Assembly (NCBI GenBank): GCA_023245935.1
Contig: JAHFJM010000003.1
Span: 69,063 to 133,062 of the forward strand
Origin: Candidatus Peribacteria bacterium
Lineage (GTDB): Bacteria > Patescibacteriota > Gracilibacteria > Peribacterales > Peribacteraceae
Direction of reading: 5' to 3'
Length of the DNA: 64,000 bases
Below are positions 44,401 through 50,200 of the stretch, one piece after another. Under the pieces are notes generated by a model, which made no database searches, was not told the origin of the DNA, and saw nothing but the letters and a program-made list of their open reading frames with translations. The first letter of the stretch is position 1. Each line of letters starts with the position of its first letter. Position numbers and translations under genes: made by a program.

Positions 44401-46550
44401 TTTCGGTTGCCATCGGAGATCTGAATGGTGACGGAAAAGCAGACCTTGCAGGAGTGAAGAATAACAGTAACACCGTCTCTGTCTTCTTAAACCTCTCCCG
44501 CACTATTCTCTTCGCCTCCTCCGGCACAGGTGGCGCCGTCGGTATCGGCACGCCCACTCCCGGTTCCGCACTCGCGGTCTCCGGTGCCGTGCTCATCAAT
44601 GCAAACGGGAATATCAGGAATACTGCTGCCGGTGCGAGCAGTGCACTCGAAGTGATCGGCACTGCGTCCGGAAGAATTCTTCATGCGCAGGATCTCCTCA
44701 GATCTTCCGGTGCTCTTGCCATTGAAGGTGTCTCATATTTCGGTTCCGGTGTCACGATCAAGTCGACACATACGAAAGCAGGCGCGAGCGAATTCACGAT
44801 CATCACCGACTACTCAAGCAGCTCCAACAAAGTCTTCAGAGTATCCGCCTCCGGTGCGGTGTATGCAGACGGAACATATAACAGCAACGGTGCGGACTAT
44901 GCGGAGTGGTTTAGGGTGACCCCCGCCGCCTCACCCCCGGCCCCTCTCCCTGATGGGAGAGGGGAGACCCTGGAACCAGGTGAAGTCGTGTGTATCGACA
45001 TCCTTCACAACAACTCCGTCTCTCGCTGCACTCGTTCCGGCGATCCCAATGTTATGGGCATCGTCTCCACGAATCCCGCCTTCGTCGGAAATGTCATCAG
45101 TGGCGCCGAAGGCATCATTCCTCCCGGCTACGCTCTCATCGGACTCATCGGTCAGGTTCCGGCAAAACCAAGCCTTGAAAACGGTCCGATACGTCCCGGG
45201 GATTCCGTCACATCTGCCACCGAACCCGGCTTCGTTCGCAAAGCTTCTGCCGGAGAATCCACCGTGGGTGTTGCTCTCGAAGGATATGACGGTTTGGATT
45301 CAGTTATTGCAACTGACTCAAAGCTCAAAGCTCAAAGCTCAAAGCTTATTAATATTTTAATCTCCCGCAAAAATCAGTCCCTCACGGTCGAAACGATCGA
45401 GCAGAAAGTTCTTCAGCAGATCGCTTCGATGAATCTCAGTGATGAAGTCAGTCGTCTCGTGAACCAAGCGTCCACCAATCTGAATATCGACGATCGGGTG
45501 ACGCAAGCTCTGAGCCGGCAACTTCAAGCACTCGATCTTGCTTCGCAGATCAACGGCATTGTTGATCAGAGGCTCTCTCACCTTAACTCATCTGGACATA
45601 TCCTTACCTTCGGTACGTCACTGAGCGGTGCAGCGCTTGCAGATCTCGTGAAAGCTATCGTTGCAGAACTTTCGCAGACGACGGCAACGGGATCTTTTGC
45701 ACAGAATCAGGAATCAGGAATCAGGAATCAGGAATTGCAACTCTCCGAACTTCGGGATCAATTCCTCATTCTCACAGCTCACAGCTCACAGCTCACAGCT
45801 TCTCTGGGCTCTGGACACACGCTGCATGCCGCAGCCCTGAACCTCTCCTCCGGTGCCACTATCTCCGGCTCTCTCCGCCTCATGAGTTCCATGGTTGTTC
45901 CTCATCAATTCTCAATTATCAATTCTCAATTATCAATTCTGTCCGTTTCCGGTTCCGCCATCGATATCGGCTCTCTCTTTGCATCAGGATCGCTCAAAGT
46001 CATCGGCAACATCACGATCACCGGACTTGCTACGTTCCTCGGCGACGTTCACATCAAGGGCGACCTTGTCCTGAGTAGCAGGCAAGCAGGCTTCGCAGTC
46101 ATTCCTGTTTCTAGCACTGCTGTCACTGTTACCTTCTCAGGTGCCATGGCAACCCGACCGATGGTGATTGCGACGCCGAACGCACTCGTGAAATTCGGCA
46201 TTACCGCAGTGTCGGCAACCGGCTTTACGATTCGATTGAAAGAACCTGCGACTGAGGAAGTGAGATTCTCATTTGTCGCTTGGGGTAGCGATAATCCAAT
46301 GACGACGCAGGGAGTGATTGCGCCTGCAGCCGTTCCGACTACCGTTGACGTACCGTCGATTTTGCCGCTGCTTCAGACATTGTCCGGCACGTTGCAGTCG
46401 GTCGATCATGCGATGATGCAGACGGAAAGCGGTGTTTCGGTGGTTCCTGAGAGTGAACCAAGTGCGGTGCCGATAATGGATTCGGGGACGGTTCTCAGTC
46501 CCGATCCAATCCTCACCCCCGTCCCCTCTCCTTCGGCAGGAGAGGGGTGA
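32436..46550 (+). CDS. Giant surface protein 1: four FG-GAP propellers on tail-fibre-like repeats
   Basis: 4704 aa. A signal peptide (RRSLASILLAALVLSIVSS, cleavage near RAAA) and the conserved head 'AFSGGEKYALGPAKNNQVLTF' come first. Then follow 13 'GDTMTGAL' fibre repeats, each with 'ILHAEK..TSSG', 'IGTTSPKAKLDV' and 'C...QKLLYNNSTQKFEC' cysteine pairs (11 pairs). Four blocks of exactly seven FG-GAP repeats (GDLNGDGKADLAVAN) are inserted. The C-terminal part has a Peptidase_G2-like module ('DYAEWF', 'PGEVVCID', 'VMGIVSTNPAF', 'NGPIRPGDSVT'), helices, and a beta domain. There is no LPXTG or membrane anchor. It is probably a fibrous adhesin. In-frame palindromic and heptamer insertions lie in the last 600 residues, and the stop codon lies inside a palindromic repeat. 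It is colinear with giant gene 2. Confidence 0.85.
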   Translation: MNTVRRSLASILLAALVLSIVSSDGQSIRAAAPSFVSVPRGVRMGGYDPLGPTAKDFVAATSSLSESPFFGPAEVTLDAGKSGKVSRVGAKSEMAAMRVRILERAKVRLKSVLATFLAFSGGEKYALGPAKNNQVLTFIDGKIVWRDPGVLHSAAGGSSDSVHEPGSGRMPASDTLTRHMGGNPVQTATTTTTSDGISQATADSRYVNISGDTMDGALSITSNGLGLTISGTASGNALHAERLLTVSGSSVFDSNARFNSTVTLNNVTYTFPASDGAGSGKVLKTNAAGQLSWADDNAVGTGLSQASGDSRYVNTSGDTMTGALTINLSSGYLGLKILNTASGNILHAEKDLTSSGTLTVNGTARFKSNLNTVGTISGAALAIMNGNTNYILGSLGIGTTSPKAKLDVTGTISGTTLTISRNGSFSGSLIVQNNIVARSTISGSTINGFNLGSCNGSSQKLLYNNSTQKFECGSDLNSGGTGTFGTGNVITIGDGRYVNTSGDAMTGALTINLSSGFIGLKILNTASGNILHAEKDLTSSGTLTVSSTARFKSNLNTVGTISGAALQIMAGSTNYILGSLGIGTTSPKAKLDIAGTISGTTLTISRNGSFSGSLIVQNNITARNTISGSTINGFNLGSCNGSSQKLLYNNSTQKFECGSDLNSGGTGTFGTGNVITIGDSRYVNTSGDTMTGALTINLSSGFIGLKIIQTASGNILHAEKNLTSSGGLVFEGAASGSSLYVATSIRGAGLSDCTGGNKLLWNATTGRFSCVQDQTGSALSVSSGDARYVNTSGDTMTGALTINLSSGFIGLKILNTASGNILHAEKSLTSSGTLTVNGIARFKNNVNVVGTVSGAALTVMNGVSSILGSLGIGTTSPKAKLEVLGSFSGSRLYAASAFSGAGLTSCSGAGQKLLWNSTTQQFSCSTDLTTGSFSSGNVITIGDSRYVNVSGDTMTGALTINLSSGFLGLKILQTGSGNILHAEKNLTSSGTIIARNNIVTEQGTLITRYGLTFLSGSSLAEISGFSNYVNFREGIGTDSSIRLTSQGNLRNIGSIQAGETLLTAGGTFAARVNYGAGTLPSSVAIGDLNGDGRSDIVIANSGVNSISVFINTGTGSFATKVNYTTGSAPRSVAIGDLNGDGKPDLAVANQNGASVSVFRNLGSGTFAAKADYGAGTTPYGVAIADFNGDGRTDLAVVNNGADSVSILLNIGNGVFASKVDLATGSLPSSVASADLNGDGKQDLLVTNVGTDTASVFFGIGDGTFASSVNYSTGSAPYSVSVGDLNADGKPDVAVANFGSDTVSVLLNTGTGSFASKTDYATGSAPYSVTIGDLDGDGKGDLAVTNSNGNSASTFLNRGNGTFLSRTDLTTGSVPQSIAIGDLNADGKGDLAVANNSSASVSVLLSRPRTILFAAASTGGVVGIGTSTPGAKLSISGAVIISARGDLANARTDSGIVLEVAGTISGTALKLMNNLSVSGSILSLRGITSRGTVSGNNLIVSHSASISGTLLVKTSIASKGSLSGTTIGGFGFGSCTGQYQKLLYNNTTNTFVCGTDALNPVYGSGNMLTVTNARYVNTSGDTMTGSLTINLSSGFIGLKVLQTASGNILHAEKDLSSSGTLTVNGIARFKNNLNAVGTVSGAALTVMNGTSTILGSVGIGNSSPKAKLDVSGTISGTTLTISKNGSFSGTLLVVSDITARGTLSGTNLTVSKSASISGALLVKTSITSKGSLSGVTIAGFSLGSCSGVSQKLLYNNSTQTFECGDDIGLLDNTNSGNVLAIGNARYVKKQGDTMTGALIINLSSGYLGLRILQMASGSILHAEKSLTSSGLLMVVQSTARGSGALVVEQRTNSTGAYITSRSQFNPVLALDSSTGSFKAPHILFGTNGFFDVALWRTAGALNLSGHLLPGLTNKFDLGSSTKRWRSIYLSGGTMFIGTAGNEASISYNTSASRFGIDANTDGTNELSILSTGNVGIGTSIPKAKLDVLGTISGTTLVISKNASFSGSLTVSSSITSRGSVSGSTISGFSLGSCNDSSTSKLLYNYSTQKFECGTDSNPGAGFGLLNLYAIGDARYVLKQGDTMTGTLKSRGYLLASGTTLSEMSGWNEYLNLPHSGIGTNSVTRLTNQGDLTNISTIQSGEANFTRGGTFAAKVDYSTGTTPHSVAIGDMNGDGKQDLATANYTSNTVSVFLNTGTGSFATKVDYMTGTNPYGVAVGDVNGDGKADIVVANITSNSVSVFLNNGNGTFSAKIDYTTGSNPYSVAIGDLNGDGKADLAVANYNSTSVSVFLNTGNGTFSAKIDYTTGSNPYSVAIGDLNGDGKADLAVANNQSTSVSVFLNNGNGTFSAKVDYTAGSNPASVAIGDLNGDGKADLAAANSQSTSVSVFLNNGNGTFSAKVDYTTGNYPFFVAIGDLNGDGKADLAVAVAGSDSVSVFLNNGNGTFSQKVDYGAGSNPHYVVVGDVNGDGKPDLAVANYSSDTVSVLLNQSKTILFASSGTGGAVGIGTPTPGSILAVSGAMLINGNGDILNSGVNAGVALEVVGTASGRVLRASTRLESSGSLIVEGTISGATLRLGNLGICNTSVKKLTYNSTTNNIECAFDSYAQAFGTGNVLVIGDGRALKRAGGTMTGALTINLSSGYLGLKVLQTASGNILHAEKDLTSSGTLTVNGVARFKNNVNVVGTVSGAVLTVMNGTSYFLGSLGIGNTSPKAKLDVRGAISGTTLTVSGNGSFSGSLIVKNNLSGSSFYGAGLGDCNNATSSKLLYNNATGKFGCAADTGGTAYEYQNAAGTFVNQAGDTMTGALTINLSSGFIGLNVLQTASGNILHAEKSLTSSGSLTVVGVARFKNNLNVVGTISGAALTVMNGTSYMLGSVGIGNTSPKANLDVSGTISGTTLVMSKNGSFSGSLIVKNNLSGSSFYGAGLGDCNNATSSKLLYNNATGKFGCASDQVGVATFTYASTVGTFVNQSGDTMTGALTINLSSGYLGLKVLQTASGNILHAEKNLTSSGTIVAAGDILSKNGTAKTKGYVLFSGATLSEMSGFNEYLNIIHSGLGTNSVTRLTNQGDLKNIGTIQSGEAHMRRGGTFATKVNYAAGVAAYGVAAGDLNGDGKADFAVVNYGIINTSANSSLSIYINTGTGSFATRVNYTTLQNPKSVAIGDLNGDGKPDIAIGGDSGYVSIYINKGNGTFATKVDYAVGSNGHVAIGDLNGDGKADLAVANGYSSASISILLNNGNGTFAAKVDYTAEASISSIAIGDINGDSKIDIAVTNENADSLSIFMNNGNGTFATKVDYATGVYPRSVSIGDLNNDNKADLAVANYTTEAVSVFMNNGDGTLATKVDYDALAAGEEVVIGDLNGDGKQDLSVLFQTAGLSIFINNGNGTFAAQSLFSTESNSGVHALADFNGDGKLDVVVPTYQLNLVSVLMNQSKTILYASSGTGGAVGIGTPTPGSALAVSGAVLINANGNIVNTKADARLALEVIGTMSGRVLHAQDVLRSSGSLIVEGNMSGATLQGAGLASCNASTKKLLYNNSTKKFECGTDQGASFAFGSGNVITIGNSRYVRTSGSTMTGALTINLTSGYLGLKVLQTASGNILHAEKSLTSSGTIIAGTDIIAKGTIKSDAYVFSSGTTLAEMSGWNEYVNIVHSGLGTNSVTRLTNQGDLKNIGTIQSGEANFRRGGTFAPALDYTTGSNPESVAIGDLNGDGKADLAVANNDDSSVSIFLNNGNGTFATKVDYTTGTDPYSVAIGDLNGDGKPDLAVTNDDMLGLNYSVSIFLNKGNGTFATKVDYTTGNRPFSVAIGDLNGDGKADLATANYDSTSVSVFLNNGNGTFAAKVDYATGGASASVAIGDLNGDGKADLAVTSAGYVSVLLNKSNGTFAAKVDYTAGTFPWGVAIGDLNGDGKADLAVTNYQGESISVFMNNGNGTFAAKVDYTIGSQVFSVAIGDLNGDGAMDIVTGNGSLSVFMNNGNGTFATQAYYGGNIYLSVAIGDLNGDGKADLAGVKNNSNTVSVFLNLSRTILFASSGTGGAVGIGTPTPGSALAVSGAVLINANGNIRNTAAGASSALEVIGTASGRILHAQDLLRSSGALAIEGVSYFGSGVTIKSTHTKAGASEFTIITDYSSSSNKVFRVSASGAVYADGTYNSNGADYAEWFRVTPAASPPAPLPDGRGETLEPGEVVCIDILHNNSVSRCTRSGDPNVMGIVSTNPAFVGNVISGAEGIIPPGYALIGLIGQVPAKPSLENGPIRPGDSVTSATEPGFVRKASAGESTVGVALEGYDGLDSVIATDSKLKAQSSKLINILISRKNQSLTVETIEQKVLQQIASMNLSDEVSRLVNQASTNLNIDDRVTQALSRQLQALDLASQINGIVDQRLSHLNSSGHILTFGTSLSGAALADLVKAIVAELSQTTATGSFAQNQESGIRNQELQLSELRDQFLILTAHSSQLTASLGSGHTLHAAALNLSSGATISGSLRLMSSMVVPHQFSIINSQLSILSVSGSAIDIGSLFASGSLKVIGNITITGLATFLGDVHIKGDLVLSSRQAGFAVIPVSSTAVTVTFSGAMATRPMVIATPNALVKFGITAVSATGFTIRLKEPATEEVRFSFVAWGSDNPMTTQGVIAPAAVPTTVDVPSILPLLQTLSGTLQSVDHAMMQTESGVSVVPESEPSAVPIMDSGTVLSPDPILTPVPSPSAGEG
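35628..36650 (+). repeat. Giant 1, propeller block A (7 FG-GAP blades)
   Basis: Seven repeats of about 46 residues (138 bp) with D-x-N-x-D-G calcium loops (GDLNGDGRSD, GDLNGDGKPD, ADFNGDGRTD, ADLNGDGKQD, GDLNADGKPD, GDLDGDGKGD, GDLNADGKGD). It is the most diverged of the four blocks. Confidence 0.9.
38871..39894 (+). repeat. Giant 1, propeller block B (7 blades)
   Basis: Seven blades. Blades 3-6 share long identical DNA stretches such as GGTACCTTCTCTGCAAAA, which points to recent blade-to-blade conversion. Confidence 0.9.
41685..42723 (+). repeat. Giant 1, propeller block C (7 blades)
   Basis: Seven blades with more AT-rich codons than neighbouring sequence (GDINGDSKID, GDLNNDNKAD among the loops). 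Two calcium loops deviate from the consensus. Confidence 0.9.
43476..44500 (+). repeat. Giant 1, propeller block D (7 blades)
   Basis: Seven blades. Blade 2 has a short insertion (DDMLGLNYS) and blade 6 has lost the usual loop end (GDLNGDGAMD). Confidence 0.9.
44929..44967 (+). repeat. Palindromic element inserted in frame in giant gene 1
   Basis: CCTCACCCCC followed by CCCCTCTCC...GGAGAGGGG is the first hairpin of the dispersed element. It encodes 'SPPAPLPDGRG' between 'DYAEWF' and 'LEPGEVV'. In giant gene 2 the same linker site holds a heptamer repeat instead. Confidence 0.75.
45317..45344. repeat. Heptamer tandem repeat CTCAAAG x4
   Basis: Four perfect copies (28 nt) inside giant gene 1, encoding 'SKLKAQSSKL'. 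The colinear site in giant gene 2 lacks the repeat. Confidence 0.9.
45705..45732. repeat. Heptamer tandem repeat AATCAGG x4
   Basis: Four perfect copies (28 nt) in giant gene 1, encoding 'NQESGIRNQE'. Giant gene 2 has only 'DQNYELQ' at this place. Confidence 0.9.
45771..45798. repeat. Heptamer tandem repeat CTCACAG x4
   Basis: Four perfect copies (28 nt) in giant gene 1, encoding 'TAHSSQLTA'. Giant gene 2 has three degenerate heptamers at the colinear position (60499-60519). Confidence 0.9.
45906..45940. repeat. Heptamer tandem repeat CAATTCT/CAATTAT x5
   Basis: Alternating CAATTCT and CAATTAT units (35 nt) in giant gene 1, encoding 'QFSIINSQLSIL'. The paralogue has a degenerate version in the colinear segment. 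Confidence 0.85.
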
Positions 46551-47028
46551 CGCATGCTTTTCTGAAAATGAAGAGGGTGGAAATGTCTGATAGACTCATC
46601 CTTATGGGTACCAGTGAGGCTCTGAGGCATAGAGAAAAACTGAAATTTAAGAGAGATTTACGGAAAAATCTGACACCAGCAGAACGTGTTCTATGGCAAG
46701 AGCTACGGAACAGAAAGTTGCTCGGAACAAAATGGAAGAGACAGGATACTATCGGACAATTCATCGCAGATTTTCTTTGCAAAGAACACAAGCTGATTAT
46801 TGAAGTCGACGGTGGGATTCATGAAACTCAGCAAGAATACGATCGACTACGCACCGAGATCATCAATGTGTACGGATATCGTGTGATTCGTTTCAAAAAC
46901 GAAGAAGTCCTTGGAGAATTATCGAATGTTTCACGTAGAATCTCAGAAGAGATTGTGCATATTCCCAAAACTTCAGAAGCTCAAGTCACCCCTTCTCCAG
47001 CCGATGGAGAAGGGGACGGGGGATGAGG
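46511..47028 (+). mobile_element. Putative 518-bp unit: DUF559 gene between inverted palindromic repeats
   Basis: The left arm (46511-46551) and right arm (46985-47028) are inverted copies of the same hairpin. Both read CCTCA(C/T)CCCC...TCTCC, loop, GGAGA...GGGGTGAC from the outside in. Between them lies a single DUF559 gene. The arms are the first hairpin of the dispersed three-hairpin element. No target-site duplication is obvious. The left arm supplies the stop codon of giant gene 1, and the right arm supplies the last ~13 codons of the DUF559 gene. Confidence 0.5.
46604..47026 (+). CDS. DUF559 family endonuclease-like protein
   Basis: 140 aa from the chosen start (MGTSEALRHREKLKFKRDLR); the track start at 46547 lies in the left repeat arm. 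'LTPAERVLWQELRNRKLLGTKWKRQ' and 'IGQFIADFLCKEHKLIIEVDGGIHE' are the DUF559 hallmarks. The E-V-D triad, with the Lys/Gln region around 'YDRLRTEIINVYGYRVIRFKNEEV', places it in the PD-(D/E)XK (Vsr-like) nuclease superfamily. TGATAGACT lies 7 nt before the ATG, so it may be leaderless. The C-terminal 'VTPSPADGEGDGG' is encoded by the right palindromic arm, so the natural terminus has been replaced. Confidence 0.8.
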   Translation: MGTSEALRHREKLKFKRDLRKNLTPAERVLWQELRNRKLLGTKWKRQDTIGQFIADFLCKEHKLIIEVDGGIHETQQEYDRLRTEIINVYGYRVIRFKNEEVLGELSNVSRRISEEIVHIPKTSEAQVTPSPADGEGDGG

Positions 47029-47036
47029 ATCGTACG

Positions 47037-47061
47037 AGGGGCTGGGGGTGAGGATTGGGAT
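47037..47061 (-). repeat. Partial copy of the palindromic element
   Basis: On the minus strand this reads ATCCCAATCCTCACCCCC followed by AGCCCC, matching the outer end of the left arm at 46504-46524 including a few bases of its flank. It lies 8 nt beyond the right arm. Confidence 0.6.
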
Positions 47062-47170
47062 GGATTATTACCATTTTACTTCATTTTTCATACAAAAATA
47101 ATATTATTATAAAACTTTAAATTTAAAATAACAATTACTTGCAATAATAAGAAAAAGTGCAGTGGCACTC

Positions 47171-47226
47171 CTGACCAAACTCGATTTTTCTGGTAAAATA
47201 AGAAGATTCTTTATGCGCTAGCGCAT
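47171..47226 (+). promoter_or_regulatory. Promoter and leader palindrome of giant gene 2
   Basis: CTGACC (47171-47176), 17 nt, TGG-TAAAAT (47194-47199). The 56-nt leader contains the perfect 14-nt palindrome ATGCGCTAGCGCAT (47213-47226), which could bind a regulator or form a hairpin near the 5' end. Giant gene 1 lacks it. The remaining upstream gap (47062-47170) is AT-rich with nothing else recognised. Confidence 0.5.
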
Positions 47227-47255
47227 GCGCAAAAGCATGAAGAACAAATACCAAC

Positions 47256-50200
47256 ATGAATACACTGAAACAACTTCTGGCACGAGTGCTGCTTGGCACA
47301 CTTTTCCTCGGGATGTTCCCGACGGAACTGAGTGCCGCGGTTCCCGTTGGTAAAAAGATTTCTTCAGTCGTTTCTTCTTCGAAAACCGCAGCGACGCATC
47401 CCACGATCTTCAGCCCGACAGCGCGCGATTTTTCTCCTTCGAAAATCACAAAAGTGAACAACGCTGTCGGAGCATCGCAGATTGATTCTGCGAGACTGCG
47501 GAGACTTGCAGCGGCAAAAGCCGTTGCATCATCCGTCCTCGAAACCTTCCTCGCCTTCTCCGGCGGAGAGAAGTACGCCCTCGGTCCCGCAAAGAACAAT
47601 CAAGTCCTCACCTTCATCGACGGCAAGATCGTCTGGAGAGATGTCGATGCATTGCACTCTGCGGCAGGCGGTTCTCCCGATGTTGTTCACGAACCCGGCA
47701 GAGGCAGAATGCCTTCCTCCGATTCCGGTGGTGACTCCCGTCACATGGGTGGAACCCCGGTTCAGACCGCCACAACCACGACAACTTCCGACGGCATCTC
47801 TCTGGCAACAGCCGACTCCCGCTACGTGAATGTCTCCGGCGACACCATGGATGGCGCTCTCAGCATCACGAGCAACGGTCTTGGTTTGATTATCTCCGGC
47901 ACCGCTTCGGGCAACGCTCTCCACGCAGAGCATCTCCTCACCGTCTCCGGTTCTTCCATCTTCGACGGAAGCGCTCGATTCAACTCCAGCGTCACGCTGA
48001 ACAACGTCACCTACACCTTCCCCGCTTCCGACGGAGCAGGTTCCGGAAAAGTTCTTAAAACCAATGCAGCCGGCCAGCTCTCCTGGGCGGATGACAATGC
48101 CGTCGGCACAGGGCTCTCTCAAGCATCCGGTGATTCCCGATATGTGAATGTCTCCGGCGATACGATGACCGGAGCTCTCACAATCAATCTCAGCTCAGGA
48201 TTCATCGGTCTCAAAGTTCTCAACACCGCTTCCGGAAATATCCTTCATGCGGAGAAGGATCTTACTTCCTCGGGAACACTCACGGTCAGCTCCACCGCAC
48301 GATTCAAATCGAATCTCAACACCGTCGGAACAATCTCCGGAGCAGCTCTTCAGATCATGGCAGGAAGCACCAATTACATTCTTGGATCGCTTGGCATCGG
48401 TACAACGAATCCCAAAGCAAAACTTGATGTCACCGGCACCATCTCAGGAACAACGCTGACTATCTCCCGAAACGGCTCGTTCTCAGGTTCTCTCATCGTT
48501 CAGAACAATATCGTTGCCAGAAGCACTATCTCCGGCTCCACGATCAACGGTTTCAATCTCGGTTCATGTAACGGCTCTTCCCAGAAACTTCTCTACAACA
48601 ACTCGACGCAGAAATTCGAATGCGGATCCGATCTTAACTCCGGAGGAACCGGCACCTTCGGCACCGGCAACGTCATCACGATCGGTGATTCACGTTATGT
48701 GAACACGAGTGGCGATGCGATGACCGGGGCACTCACGATCAACTTGAGCAGCGGTTATCTTGGATTGAAAGTCTTGCAGACCGCTTCCGGCAATATTCTC
48801 CATGCGGAGAAATCTCTCACAAGCTCAGGAACTCTCACCGTCTCAGGAATCACCAGACTCAAATCCAATCTCAATGTCGTCGGAACAATCTCCGGAGCAG
48901 CTCTTCAGATCATGGCAGGCAGCACAAACTACATTCTCGGTTCCCTCGGAATCGGTACAACGAATCCCAAAGCAAAACTTGATGTTCTTGGCACGATCTC
49001 GGGCTCTACGCTCGTCATTTCCAGAAACGGTTCTTTCTCAGGTTCTCTCGTCGTCCAAAACAATATCACCGCTCGCGGTACCATCTCCGGTTCCACGATC
49101 AACGGTTTCAACCTCGGTTCTTGCAACGGATCTTCTCAGAAACTTCTCTACAACAACTCGACGCAGAAATTCGAATGCGGTTCCGATCTCAACTCCGGAG
49201 GAACCGGCACCTTCGGCACCGGCAATGTGATCACCGTCGGTGACGGTCGTTACGTGAATACTTCCGGCGACACCATGACCGGAGCACTGACCATCAATCT
49301 CAGCTCAGGCTTCATCGGACTCAAAATCATCCAGACTGCTTCCGGAAACATTCTTCATGCGGAGAAAAACCTCACTAGCTCCGGTGGTTTGGTCTTCGAG
49401 GGTGCCGCATCGGGATCGTCTTTGTACATTGCGACTTCTCTGCAGGGAGCGGGACTCACGAATTGCACCGGCAGCAATAAACTTCTCTGGGACTCTGCAA
49501 CCGGCAGGTTCTCCTGCGGAATCGATCAGACATCGGGATCGGGGCTTGATCAGAACTCCGGCGATGCACGGTACGTGAATGTCTCCGGTGACACGATGAC
49601 CGGCGCACTCACGATCAATCTCAGTTCTGGTTTCATCGGACTGAAAGTATTGCAAACTGCTTCCGGCAATATTCTGCATGCGGAGAAAGATCTGACGTCT
49701 TCCGGAACACTCACTGTCTCCGGCATTGCGAGGTTCAAAAATAACGTGAATGTCGTCGGAACCGTTTCCGGCGGCGCTCTCACCATCATGAACGGTGTGT
49801 CTTCCATCCTCGGTTCCCTTGGCATTGGCACATCTTCGCCCAAAGCAAAACTCGAAGTGATCGGATCTTTCTCCGGTTCCAGACTCTACGCCGCTTCCGC
49901 ATTCTCGGGAGCAGGGCTGACCTCTTGTTCCGGTGCGGGGCAGAAACTTCTCTGGAACAGCACGACCCAGCAGTTCTCCTGCGGGGTTGACCTGAGTTCC
50001 TTCGGTTCGGGGAATGTTCTCACCGTTGGCGATTCCCGCTACGTGAATGTCTCCGGCGACACCATGACCGGCGCACTCACGATCAACCTGAGTTCCGGTT
50101 ATCTTGGTCTCAAAATCCTCAACACTGCTTCCGGAAATATTCTGCATGCCGAGAAAAATCTCACCTCGTCGGGGACGATCGTTGCCAGAAACAACATCGT

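Noticed and set aside
45317-45940. CRISPR-like array
   Set aside because: The units are contiguous 7-nt tandem repeats without spacers and lie inside an ORF; no cas genes are nearby.
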